Both the position numbers and the translations under genes were made by a program. A stretch of 64,000 nucleotides of DNA from Schistocephalus solidus (Eukaryota; Platyhelminthes; Cestoda; Diphyllobothriidea; Diphyllobothriidae), in NCBI GenBank assembly GCA_017591395.1, contig WEDG01009066.1, forward strand, positions 5,001 through 69,000, written 5' to 3'. Under the pieces are notes generated by a model. The model had not been told where the DNA came from. It did no database searches and saw only the letters and a list, made by a program, of their open reading frames with translations. How positions within the stretch are numbered: the first letter of the stretch is position 1; the number at the start of each line of letters is the position of its first letter. Of this stretch, positions 45,251-58,700 are shown in pieces.

Positions 45251-45722
45251 TGTTAGCATTTTAGTAGTTGTTTATTGTCAATCGACCAATGAAGGAGATA
45301 CTTTCACCCAGTCGTGGGAAATAAAAAGTCGGTAACACAATACGGCAAGCTCGCAAATGGGTACAGAAGCGCACGTGCAGGCTGGTACATAGTCAATTGT
45401 CTGTAAAGCTGCTGGTATTTTAGCGCGTATGCTAAGTTTGCACGCAGCTTGTGGACGGTTCAAAGTCGCAGAAAAAAAACCCGGTAGGCGGTGCCAGAAA
45501 CGGCGAGATGCAAGATGGGAAGGTGAACACTTCAACCACTGCAGCTGACGTAGGATCAGGAAAATAAAACCACTGCGGAAAGATTCGAAAGCTGGAAAAG
45601 AGGTGAGAGGTGAAGGCCACTGCCAATGCGGCGCATTTTTTTCGCAGCTATATGAATAAGCTTTAGACTAAGGAAGCACCAGTAGACGTCAAGCGAGGCA
45701 ATAAACCCGGGGCCGTACTTAC
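45251..45722. other. Intronic sequence below the last certain USP24 exon
   Basis: No exon with USP24 resemblance or convincing splice pair was found here. Confidence 0.4.
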
Positions 45723-46244
45723 GTGTTTCAACTCCTCGGTGGCTAGGGATAGCCAACTGGCCAGACGCGGACGCTGCTCCTGCGAGGGCAGATGACTGTC
45801 ACGTAGCACGGTAAGCAGTTGGGAGAGGGCTGCTTCCGTGGGTTCTGGATGCATATACTGCTTTACCGGCGAGTCCAGAGTGATGGACACCGAGGTGGTG
45901 CCTAGGCCATGGATGAATTTTCCGAGGGTGTTCTTCGTTCTGCCCCCATAACGGTGATGGTGTGACGTTGGGTGCTGGTTTTGTTGTGTGGTGGCGGATT
46001 CCGATGTTGCTTCCCCCGCATCCACCGCTGATGAGGCTCCGCCATCTACGGACGAACGTGACCGAGAGGGTGAGACGAGGATGTCCTGCGCGCGTAGGCC
46101 ATGGGCCAGCTGCCAGAGCAGTTTGAGACAATGGTCCGACACCCAGGGTTCCCGGGAGTTCAGTCCAATGGCGCTTATGAGGTTGAGGAGACCAGCTCGA
46201 GCATGGCGCACGGTCGTCGGCTCGGGAAGGTGTCGAGGAAAGCA
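45723..46244 (-). CDS. USP24-like exon 8
   Basis: Perfect donor CAC/GTAAGT after 45,723. The acceptor is less sure: CCTCCAAG before 46,244 keeps a longer alignment; TTCCCGAG before 46,220 has a better pyrimidine tract; both give phase 0. VRHARAGLLNLISAIGLNSR and HCLKLLWQLAHGL match human VRQKLLSLIGRIGREARF and VLDVLWELAHLP. An insertion of about 60 low-complexity residues (SRSRSS ... HPTSHHH) follows, and homology resumes at EAALSQLLTVLRDSHL ... WLSLATEELKH. Confidence 0.85.
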
Positions 46245-46675
46245 CTTGGAGGCCCGGCGTCGACGAATGGAAGTCGAGTGCGAGGAGCTTCCGCCACCGC
46301 CAGTTTCACCGATGGATTGACGAGTCGTGCTGCTTCTTTTGCGCGTGAATTGGATGCTTACTTGGATATCCAGTGATAACCAGTTCTGTGCGTGAGTGTT
46401 TTAGAAGGAAAGAAGTCCTTAACAAAGCGTATAACCATGAGTGAAGAAGAGACCAGATAACAACCAGGAAACAACTCCAACAGCCAACAGTGAGGCTCTG
46501 TAGAAATCTAAACAAAAACAAGGAATCCCTCATTAGAACGGTTACCTATTTACATAACCAGTTAACTTTTCTCTGGAGCTGGAAAGCGTCCCCATAGGCA
46601 CACTGCAGTCAGTATATTTGTCTTCATCCACCTTCATTTCGACCTCATCGAAACTTTTTCAGTCAATGCCATTAC

Positions 46676-46747
<72 letters not shown>

Positions 46748-49700
46748 TATTATCATCATCATCATCATCATCAGCATCATCATCAGCATCATCATCAGCA
46801 TCTTCATCATCATCATCATCATCAGTGGTAGCAAAACCAATGACATAGTGTGAAGGGGTAGCGAGTGAAGGTCCAGGTTGCGGCAGTTCAATCCTCTCCC
46901 ATCAGTGTTAGTGTCTGCCAGGGTGGATTGCCACTGCAACGCTCTAAATCTACTTCCCTTATCTATAGGTGCCTTTGATGATGGTTGGAAGTGTGTGAAT
47001 CGAAAACGTCAGGTGACGAATGTCCTTTTTCTAGCGATCAGATCTGTTACTTCGCCGACTCGCTTATTTGCCATCATCGGTTCCTAACACCATTCCCACA
47101 ACGGTGAGCAGCGTTGCCAACCCCACTACCACCATCAGCATCATGATAATCATGGATAGCATTATCGCCGTCATCATCGTTATCGTTGGAAACAGCGACA
47201 CTAATCGCACCGAGGGGTGGTGGCGGTTTCGGTGATACCTATGAATGTCAGTGTCATTAATCCGGCATTAAAAGCAACCTCAGAAAATAAAAGGTAGGGA
47301 TAGGTCTCTTATTTTCGGGCGACCGTAAATAACATTCGCTTCTTTAAAAACTGTATCAAACTGCAATCCTACGGTAACACCGCAATTTTTATAACTCTCT
47401 CGCAGATAACGACGCAATTCCATGCCTTCAGTGCTGTCTACTGAGCGTGCGAGCGGCTCTATCCTGATTTCGGTAGGATACGTTTATATGCCCCCACAGG
47501 ACATGGGAAAAGAAACCAGTCTTGCGCTAAAGTACATGGAATTCAGGGTTAGGTTGAGGGTTAAGAGGAAGCGAGATAGGGAGAATATTTAGGGCACAGT
47601 AGTCCTTATTACGTAGGAGGGACGTTTCTAGTCCCGTTTCCTCTCATGAGGGATCATACATGCAATACCGACCCTGATTTGTTTTAAGATTGTCCTATAT
47701 TCCAGTGAAACTTTGCATTTTGTATGTTACCAACGCCATGGAAGCGCAGTGCGATGTGGTCGGCAAACAAACGCCTGAATTACCTCACGAATGAGGCTGA
47801 AAAGGTGGTCCAGCTGGGGCTGACTGAAGCAACTTGCACCGACGTCGGCCAGCAGCTGCAGAATATTCGTCACCGCGGCAGCACTCTGGCCTTCCTGGCA
47901 TTTCCACAGCGCAGTAATATCCTCCAGGGTGATCTGTTCCCGAAGACATCGCAGGAGCTCGCCAATTTTACTCATGTACGTTTCATTATCTAGGTTGACT
48001 GGGGAAGGGAAAAAACGGTTGGATGTGAAGAGCGATAAGGCGGACACATGCACGGTTTAAAGAATATCGGCTAGTTTCGGAGCAAGGTTATCACATTAAT
48101 CAGGCGGCCTAACGACATCAGAGGCTGGGACGACCACGTTTCCGGCTTAGACATGCCTATTACGGATCTGTGTACTGATAACCAAGTGCGCATGCTGTCA
48201 AGATGGCAAATCAATTATTATTTGTAGACCATTAATTGCCTGTTGGCAAATCATGATTATTATGCGGTGATTCCGCAGTAAATAGCGGATTTACGGTCAA
48301 ACATGCATAGTACGCCTTGTTCCGAAGAAGGGACTCCAAGTTCGCACATTAATTTCCGGAGAAATTAAAAGGAACAGAGACGATATCAAAAGCATGGTAT
48401 GATGCGTCGGGTCAGTAGTGTGACAGTCAGTGCTTCATGTGGGTGTAGTCTTTTTAATATTTATGTTTTGGACATTAAGCATCATGGCATGAGAGAACAG
48501 ACTCCCTCCGTTTTATCATCCAGCGGGCGATCACACTGCAAATGGAAATATAAGCATGAGGATTGTCTGTTAGCCAGCCATATGCCGAGATGATGAGTCC
48601 CTGGCTTACGGACATAGCCTTCAAATTAGTATAAAATAGCCAAAGGGTTCACGATCGAATTGTAGTGTATCCAAGTTTGGGGCACGAGCATGGACGACTA
48701 GGCTTTCAAGTCTCGATTGTCTTTGTCAATACTCCCATGATAAAAAGAACAAGACGTGGGAGAATTATCACGAGCATTGTGCTGTAAGTACAAAAAATCC
48801 TCTTTTTGCGAAATTAAACTATATTGTGGGAGCAGGTCATGTGTGGCGGCACGCGTAGACGGGCTTTGTAACTCTATCAGCCACAGGCTCAGACAGTGCT
48901 AAAAGTCCCGTCTTCGAAGGCTGCCGACTGATGATATACCAACGCCTGCCGCGAAGGACGAACATGAAAACTACAATGGTTCATTCTCAATGCAGCCTTT
49001 ACGGTACTCCCACTCTGTTGGGATCTAAACCACCCGTTTTTGTTAATGTGAAAAACAGATCTACGGTGCGGGGACCAGGTCGTGTGTGTGGTACGCGTAG
49101 ACGGGTTGTTTGGCCTTTGCATACCCTGGTGCCAGATCCAGTCTCTGGTCGGCCTAACTCCATCTTGACAAGTGGGGATGTGGACGGGGCCTGCCAGTAT
49201 TTTTGACTGTCGATCCCTCTATTTAAAAGGGGGAGCGCGTTGGTAGCAAACCACCGCGCAAACGGAGACCAGTATTAAAGGAGGAACTCCAAGAAACACT
49301 AAACATTAGATGCGGCGAAAATTATACAGAGCCATGACTGCATTATAAAAAAAGCTATATGCAAACTTACTCCAAAAGTAGACTCAAGTCCTAAAATTCA
49401 ATTGAAAACACACAAATGTATAACTTAAGCTGAAAACAAACATATATATAGCTTAGAAACAAGGTTCTGCGTTCGTCTCTGGCATCAAAGACAATTTTTC
49501 TCGAAGCTCGTTGGGTATCCATTGGACCGGAAGAACTGATATAAATACGATAGTTCTTTCTTAAAAAGATCATCATTGCTGCAATAGCGGAAGGCCCGAT
49601 GGTAAAGGGGGCGAACACAGCTTCTTTTGTGGACCGCAGGGTGGTAACTTGCATAGTTAAGCACGATTTTCATCAGTAGAGTCCTTTCGGTGGACGCGTG

Positions 49701-52700
49701 TTGCGAGTCTACCATCACTTACTCTAGGAATGGGAGTGTATCTCTTGTTGCAGCTTCGCGTGTAAATTTTATAGCCGGGAAGACCCCATTCACACTCTGG
49801 ATCGTTCGAATCGTTATAAGGAGCCTTCTTCTAGTCGATGTAAGACTAGTTCAGCAAGAAGCCCCGATATTGGATAGCCCATTGGGGAGCCCTTAACTTT
49901 TTGATAGTAGGTGCCGTCGAACTGACAATAGTTGTTAAGGCAGAGTTTAAGCATGTCTGAAACGTGCTGTATTGGAATGTCGATAGGATTTTCCTCTAGG
50001 CATCGCTCTATGCTGTCAATGGCCAAGTCATGCGGTATGGAGGAAAACAGAGAAACAACGGCGAACGATACAATACTTGAAGTCGATACTACACCGACAA
50101 ACTTGACTTGTGTTGAGGGTTATAAAACGGGAACATGTATTCTTTTCTGAAATTTCGCTCAAGGCCACCTGCCGACTCTTATGTCTCACCGCCTGAGTTT
50201 TAGGTGTTTAACAAGGCTCAATACAGGCTGGTCGATTGCAGTGAAATAGCTCATTACAGCGAGCCATTTCCCAAACGGAACTTCCACATGATATTTCAGA
50301 AAAAAACATCCAGGCGATACACGACGCCGTGATAAATGAGGGGATAAAGTGAGCGTGCGCTGATGTGGCGTGGGGATGGAGTATCCCGTGGTGGTCTCAC
50401 CCCCCTCCCCTCCTCCCTCCCACCAGACAGCGTCTCTGATTGTTTGCGTGTAATCTGTGGTGTGTGAACTTATGAGATGAAAGTCTAACTACTAGTTTCC
50501 AAATTTATTTTGAAAATTTCGTGTCCGAGACGCGACATTACCAATCAGCCCTCCTTTTATTGAAAGTTTATCGACTGCAAGGTAGTTTTGGCAGATTAGG
50601 GAATATAGGGAAGCGCTTTTAGCCAGAAAATGTGCGCCATCGGACAATGTCGGAGAGCTCCCTCGTCATAGTCTACGGACTCGAATTAATAGAGACTAGA
50701 CACAGTGTCGCCATCACCAAACAGGCTTACTTTTTCCTCAATAAGTGATTTTTTTGTTGGAATTAATGTAATTGTTTATTCTTCCAGATTAATTGATGTT
50801 CGTTTACTCGTGTGGTTATATAAAATCATCATGGTGGGACACTGGAAAAAGCCTAGATTAGCTCAAAAAGTTTCTTAAAGGAGACCTCAAGAAATCGAAT
50901 CCCAAGTTAAACAACGAATGCATCACTAATAATCACGCAGGTCCTTAATTTGCGTAGAAAAACTGAACTAACTAATAAAAGTGCCCTCGTGTTGTTATCC
51001 ATCACTTTAGCAAAGAAATCTCGGTCTTTCACTATTTCATTAAAAAACAGTAGCAATATTTCCTTCCCCCCCCCGAAATTCACTTTTTCACTCACTGGTG
51101 TGATTAGGATCTCACTCGATCCCATTCTGTGCATCCGCCAGCTTATTACTGGCGATAACGAACGTTGTGCCATAGTACACATGCAACATATAATACTATG
51201 TATGTTGCTAATGGTGCAACAGGCAAGACGCATACAGCTGATTCACAGTTGTTACCGATCATAAATACGCCATATCCAGTGAAGTATATATATATATAAG
51301 GCAAGTAAGAACGTGACCCTCACTGGTTGGGTTAGGATCTCACTCAATCCCATTCTGTGCATCCGCCAGCTTATTACTGGCGATAACGAACGTTGTGCCA
51401 TAGGACACATGCAACATATAATACAAATTTATGTTGCTAAGGGTGCAACAGGCAAGACGCAGACATTGTTTCACAGTTTTTACCGATCATCAGTACGCCA
51501 TATGCAGTGAGGTATATATAGAATTCAAGTAAGCGCGCGACCCTCACTGGTGCGTTTAGGATCTCACTCGATCCCATTTCGTCTGCCCTTCACCTTTCTG
51601 TATGGCAAAATACCTATGTATTATATCAGGCATTTGTCCTATGGCACCCCATTTGTTATCGCCAGTAGCAAGCTGGCAGATAGGCAGAATGGGATGGACT
51701 GATATTCTAACCACACCAGCAAGGGTCGCACGCTTAGTTACCGTCTTTATATACCTCACTGCATAAGGCTTATGGCATACTGATTATTGGTAACAACTGT
51801 GAAACCGCTGTCTGAGTCTTGCCTGTTGCGCTTCATGGTTTACCTTTTCCGCCACTGCATGAGATCAGCGAAATCCATTTTACATTATTAAAGTGGGAAT
51901 GTGCTGTGGGTAGAGCTTCACCACTGGCGGTTTCACCCTCTCCCCGCTCAGCCATCAGCTGTCCGAGCCTGTCAGCCCGTTTGATTGGGCGTAGTGGCTG
52001 ACTCGGCGTGGGAGCCAACGTCTAGGTGTGCCAGCACACCCTCCTACCCCCCTGCGCCCTCCGCATAGGTTTGGTAGTAGTTATAAACTCCCACGGACTC
52101 TACCTAGTCCGCTTAACGCATTCCATGTGCTGCCAGCATACTCCCTACCTACTGGTTCAGCGCATCTACAACGCCGGTCGTTGTGGTGGCAGGACAAGAG
52201 CCTTGTTATCCACATTGCCCGCCAACACACGTTTTCTCTTTGAGTGACGCCATCAAGGGTAAAACGCCCCAAGGAGAAAAAAACAGTCTTGTTTGGTGCA
52301 TCTGATGCGCGGATTACCCCCACCTATACGTTGGCCATGCGGGTCAAAGCAGGCGAAACAAAAAGTTTTTTTCGATGAAAAATGTGTTTACGCCTACAGA
52401 GGTTTGCTTAGATGGGTTTGTAATGTTGATTATAGCGCAGCCTAATTCGAGAGGATAGTGCCGTCACAAGAGAATCCGGGATTTTTAATGCACACCTTTA
52501 CGGGCGCTTGCACAAACTGCCCTCTACAAAAATGAAGTCGTAAGTAGTATGAACTATTTGGCATTGGTTTTCGAGGACCTTAAGATTTTAAAAAAACGTT
52601 TTATCGAAAGCATGTATAAAATGTAGTTTTTGATATTCATTCCGTGGGAAAGTAAGTCTTCTTAAAATCTTAAACAGGAAGAAATTGTAGCTTTAAGGTT

Positions 52701-55700
52701 AAGGGGTTTTTTTCTAATTGCGAACGTTTTTAAGGCTGCAAAATGTCCTAAAATACGTTGTAAAAACAATTATGAGCACTAAAGAGAACCTTCTCATCAA
52801 CATAGGGGACTGTAACATTTTGCTTACGTGGCAAGTATTCAGATTTTAGTTTAAAGGGGCATGTTGGATTCTAAAAATATCGGGAAGTGAAAAATTCTCT
52901 TAAAACCGAAAATTTTCTTGTGAAGAAGACGTGCCCACAGAGGGTCTAGCAGAGACTTACAAGTGGGTTTATGCACACTTAAAATGACTTAAACTGCATC
53001 TAACTCTCTCGCTCTCTCCTCTATGCGCTATGACCCGATTGCGAGAGAATGCCGGGAAAACAGGAGATAGGCATTGACGCAATACCATACAGAGATTTAG
53101 ATGTCTCGTTGGTTGTTTTCCTGCTGAAATGTTTGTGGCATTTGATGATAATTTTAGTTGTGCCAGTGTTCTTAATTGTCATGAGAAGGTGTGTCTCTAT
53201 GCTGGCCTCTATTACGAATCAGTTCTCTTTCTGAACCTTCTGGTCAACCGACGATGAGATTCAGCGCGGTGTCCGAAAGGACAGTTCGACCGTCGCGTGC
53301 CCCACAGGTTGGGCGTGCAGGACAGTGATTTGCGTGTGAATTAGTTCCTAGTGAGTCAGACTTGCTCAGCATCTACTTCATTCTCTCTCCTGTCACGCAC
53401 CTTGCTCTAATGACAAGACAGAGTCAAAACGGCCGAAGGTAGACGCAAGTGTGGTTACTGATAAAGCTAAACAGCCAGCAGACATGTTTCACACACCCGA
53501 CAGATCAGACTTTCAAGGGAGCGACTCGGATCTCACATCAGCGGGACACTAAAAAGTAGTCAGTGCAACCCGACACTCAGTCCTAAGATGTATCAAATTT
53601 TCTCGTCAGTTGGCAACCTTTCGAACCAGGATCCTAAGCGCGCTGTGACGGATTTAAGGGCCTCAGGTTGATGGTAGGGAGGAAGGCGTCGAAGTGGCGT
53701 GAGGATGGATTTCCCAGTGTTGACCCCACCCTCTCCCTCTCTGCCCTTTCTCCTGCCCCAGTCGACTGTCCGAGCCTGTCGCGCAGCTGGTGTTGTGATT
53801 GGACGCAAGGGTTGACGCGGCGTGGCTGCCTTCTTCGTCCAGGCATGCACCACCCTTCTCCCATATACGGACTTTGCGCAGCCTGATTAACACGCCCCAC
53901 GAGCCAATCTGACCTTCGGTGTGACCCATAGCATTTAAAGAGCAATCCGCTGCGGGAAGCCAGAGCCTGCGCTTTGTATACGCACACTGCGTCCTCTCTC
54001 CTTGATATGCTTGCAGACTTGATTACAGCCTACTTAAGTCAGATTAAAATTATTCGAATAGCATGAAATTTTTAAGATGGCTGATAGTGAAAGTCCAGTA
54101 TGGTTTATGACTGAGTGAACGAGTATGCATGGGATTCGTGGCGCTCCAGCGGAACACCACCCGTTAAAACATAACCTTGGAGTTCACAAAAGGGTTTCTA
54201 GAACAGACCGGCCCGGCAAAAAATAAACTCCTGAGAATTAGTCTCCATACAAACAGCAATGATGTCATGTGCATAAGTGCTCCAGCATACAGTGTCCTAA
54301 TGCATGAGTTAGGTGTCCACAGAAACCTGCTTTCGCGGAGTGACCATCGTTAGCTTTGGAAATGTCAGTGCGACAGACGCTTTATTCTCGCCTCACCTCA
54401 CTCCAATTTTAATTTTTTTATCGTGACTTCAACGGGGATGACCTACTGAACCAGATGCCCATGGGGAAAAAACTTGAACAGAGTGCACAGTAGAGCCTCA
54501 GACACGCAAACGCAGAGGACCTGCGCACGGACATACTCATCAGGCGCTGGATCACATGCTTTTCCTTCAACCAGCTCATCAGCGTCTCAAACCGAACCAG
54601 ACGGTGAAGTTTGCGTCGATTCAGGAAGGCCATATTCTCCATGGCAAGGAGACTGGCAGAGCCGGTGAACCGACGTGTGGTACCGCTGCTGCTCACTGAG
54701 CGCACATCACTGCGATCATTGTCGCTGCTAAAGGCCTGAACGGCAGTCAGCAGATCGATGAGCTGAGATATGGCCAGCAGACGGTTCTTAAAACTGCCGC
54801 CTGCGGCACCCATTGGTGGGCAGAGGGAGGTGAGTAGGAGGGAGAGGTGAAGCTCATCCACCAGGGGCACTGAGAAAAGCAACTTCAGGATGGCTAGGAG
54901 ATCGGCGTCCGTGTGGCAACGGGCCATCAGTTCATCCCAATCCGGCTGGCAGGGGGTGCAGACCTCCTCGGCTGTGATTGGCGCCAGGCATGCCTCCGAG
55001 GTAGGCAATTTCAGGCTGGCTAGTCGGTAGCACAGGACTCGCAGGCAAGTTGTCATTTCAAAAACTTGAACACCCTTTAGATAAGAAAAGAGTAGGTCCT
55101 AAGAAGTGGCTCACCACAGAAGCGCAAAAAAACAAGCAAGCCTAGGGATCAACTAAAGTGAAGTAGCCAAGGTAAAACAGACTTTGCAAGTGAAAATACA
55201 TCCGGGGCAGGACATACTGCGGTGGCCTTGAGTTCGAAGAGTTTTAAGGTTTCGATTATCTAGAGTTCTGAAACCGTATCCTTTTTGAACAATAACCCAC
55301 GCTTCTGACACATGGGTAGGGGAGACACACCGACATGTGATGGGAACAAAGAGGCGCCTTTCAGACGGCGGTCAAGCTAAGGAATTTGAAGTTGTTGGAA
55401 TATGGAAACTATTGAACTAACGTGTTGGGATACCTCTGGCGTCAAGTTCCGGTACATTTAGCCAGCTAATTCAGGCCATGAAGACCCGGGCTTGAACTGG
55501 AGCTCCAAGAGGCCACAAGTGCACAACACAACCACTAAAACTCCGGTTACACACACAGTGACAGCTATAATCGGGATTTCCAAGACACGCTGGTTTATAC
55601 CCTCGGGTCTTCGTGGTTAACTGAGGAGAGCGACGAAACCAGAAATGATCCACGAAAGTCCTCTAACATGCATTGCTATTTCTCGCCTAAACAAGCACAT

Positions 55701-58700
55701 TAAAGGAGCTCCAAAGAAAAATTGAGGGCCTTATTTCGTGTTGCAATCAGAGAGGAGAAAAAAGTCGGAAAAAGTTCGCTCACGTCAACCGCACGTTTGA
55801 CTTGTAGTTGAAATCACGAGTCCTCCCTAAAAATACTCCTACTTTGAGTGGAGTTGTTGAGGGGCTTGATCCGGCGAGTCAGATTTAACTGTTCAGTTTC
55901 CTTACTATCATCGCTTTTCTACCTGAGTTGGATGTGCACTTATTTAGCTGGCTTTGAGGGGAAAGAAAACGATGGAAAAGTGATTAAAAAAACCTGTCGT
56001 TTAAGGTCCTCCGCCGTCAGATTGTTGAGCTTCCACAGAGTGCGAACCATGGGCCAAGTGGCGTAACGCAGGAGACAGCTGGTTGTCAGGTAGTCGACAG
56101 CATTCGAAAACGGCATGATTGTCACATGTATTTGCTAAAAAGTCGAAAAAAGTGCCTTTTGTCAGGCACAATCACAGAAGAATAACAATTCAGTCTAAAA
56201 AGTTGGAGAAAGACGAATTTGTGTGTGGCTTTTTTTTTCCCTTGCCAGCAGGAAAAGGAGAGTAGGAAAGATTCATATTGAGAGCAGTTATAGAAAATTT
56301 ATGCGAATCTCTAGGCGAAATCGAAGACAGTGGGGACTTTGCGCAAAGTCGCTCACATTTGCCAAAGACACGGATGAGCCAATCAGGATGCATCAACTAT
56401 ATTTCAGAAAGAGAAATTAAACCTGTTGCTGATATATTCGAGTAAATTTAGCTAGTGATTTTAGTAAAAGGTCAACAAAACAAAAAACGCATTGAAATCT
56501 AAAACAGAAAGGGTTTTGGGCTGTTTAACGTTAAAGGAACTTATTCGATTCATGCTGCGCTTTTATCAACTCGCGCAAGATAAAACTGAGCTTCACAACT
56601 GGATGGATTGAGCACGAAATCGTGGCACACCTGAATTTTAAAAATTTTGAATAATTCTATTTGAAGAGGGCTCTTACCAACGAATAAATTTCAATTTAAT
56701 AACTGTTAAAAGCGAAACAAGACTTCAAAAAAACCAAATTAAAATATATCCCATGAAAGTTGGAAATGTGTCACCAATCAGCGCAACAAAATTATCGTTC
56801 GTTTTAACCGTCATTTGATAAAACATTGCCCTTAAGACGAGGCCATCAAACAATATTCACTATCAGCGGAGCAGGTGGAAAAAGGCAGATAGCAGGAACA
56901 GTCCGACTGTTAGCTATTTTTTCCCAAATAACTGATGGCCATGTTGACATATAGCTCTGTTATGGTGATGCCTGGTTAAATATATTCGGTAACAGGCTCA
57001 CGCGTTTACTAAACCTTTATGCCTGGAAAATTTAAAAAAGGAAAAATATCCAGCATATAAATAGTTTGTAAAGGTGACTTTTGAGTGGTGGTCACTACAA
57101 ATTCTCTGCCATACAGCATTGAGGCAATAAGATGAGACCTTGAGGTAGTATTGAATATTTCGCTTGTTGCCTTTCAGTTTTTGCCACCTATCAGATATTT
57201 ATTGCGAGGTAAAATATTTTTATTTCTACGGGCGATGGATGGAAAGGTTTCAGGTTCAACGATACAACTGACGGAGGAAAGAATTCTGAAATCGCGATTC
57301 ATACTTACCGTGAAATTTCATAAGAAAACATGGATTATTAGGCTGAACAGTAAAGCGTTTGACAGAATTACTTAAGTTAAAAAACACTGTTGGAAGTTCA
57401 TGTTTGTCTGGCAGAACTTCTTACAGGTTAAGATAACGCAATAAGAAACAAATTTTATTTATACAACTACGGAGTATCGTATGTTACTAGTGAGTACTAC
57501 CCCTAAGAACCATTTTGCAAAAATTCAGGGGAGAAAATAATGCACAACAACCTTCTTGACGTAGTTCAAAAAGTTATTCTAGGTCATCAAAAGATAGATT
57601 TAGCTACCTGAACACAACTGGTCTAGTGTTAGAGCTGACTCCGTTTTCGTACGTTCTGCAGGTAGGCGAAATCATAGGGCAGATAAAAGGAAAATTGCAT
57701 AAATACAACTATTATGAACTCAAACAAATTTCTAAACGTGAACCTTCCTCTTCAAACGAAATCAGCAACACAAGGCGGAGCAAGGGTGAGCCAATAGGTG
57801 ACGACAAAAAATAACAAGAACAAATTCTGATGACCAGCAAAAAACTTACATCCAGAGGAGTAAGCCGACGAGTAGACAGCCAGAGTAAGACAGAAAAGCC
57901 ACCACATATTCCGAAGCAGTTTATGAGATTCACCAAATAGAAATTTTTTGGTGCAGGTAAAACCTCAGCATATACATCGGCGTCTGTCTGGTCTGTCTCC
58001 AAGGACGGTACCCAGTGGTTGAATTCGTCACTTTACGGGCAGATGAGAGATAGAAAACAAAGAATTGAGCATGGAAGATAACGTGAATCCACGTAAAGTT
58101 AAATAGCATGTCATATGAACTTACATGTATGTTCCAGTGTTTGTCGTTCGATCTCGACACCGCTGGTGGTAGCTGCATTCCGGGTCAAATATAAGATTGA
58201 GGTAGCGTAAAAAAACGGCAGTAAGATGCACATTAGCCTCAGCCTGCTCGAAGGGCTTATCGTATGCACTGCATACGGCCTCAATGAGCGTCCTTCCTGA
58301 AGGGAGATTGAAGCTGGGTGTGGTCATGACGGAGTCCCTCCGATCATTTGAGCGTAAACTGACTTGAACGCACTTTAGGAATTCGGCCACTAGCTGAACA
58401 ACTAACTCCAACATATTGTGCACACCCTCGAGCGTTTCCGCATCCCACGTAAGAACAGCAGAGGAGGTAAGTAACTTTAAAAGAGATGCGTTTGGGTAAA
58501 GGTTTTGAATTTTAAAAGTAAAAATGCATCTGCGGAAATAAAGGCGTCTCAAAAAACATGAGAGTGCTATGTAAGAAGAGTGGATGAATAAGGCAATGAT
58601 TGAAAGGGGAGGGACTGACAGTGGGTTGATGGTTAAAATACATCTTGATGGTAAAGATACCTGACGTAAAGGGGGCTTCAGAAGGAGTAAAAGGATTTTA

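Larger units (their letters stand above)
51091..51597 (-). repeat. Family F tandem array (retrozyme-like), 2.3 units
   Basis: The CTCACTGG landmark recurs at 51,091, 51,319 and 51,543, giving a period of 224-228 bp. Each unit holds ATCCCATTCTGTGCATCCGC, CTTATTACTGGCGATAACGA, ACATGCAACATATAATAC, CAACAGGCAAGACGCA, a hammerhead in reverse and a TATATA run. The third unit is truncated near 51,597 and meets an inverted copy. Unit size, tandem arrangement and hammerhead content fit animal retrozymes. Confidence 0.8.

Noticed and set aside
46618..46939. Poly-Ser and poly-Met frames
   Set aside because: By-products of the (TCA)n microsatellite.
54560..54590. CTGATGA followed by GAAA on the minus strand, another possible hammerhead
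   Set aside because: It lies in coding exon 6 of the USP24-like gene and has no pairing stems.
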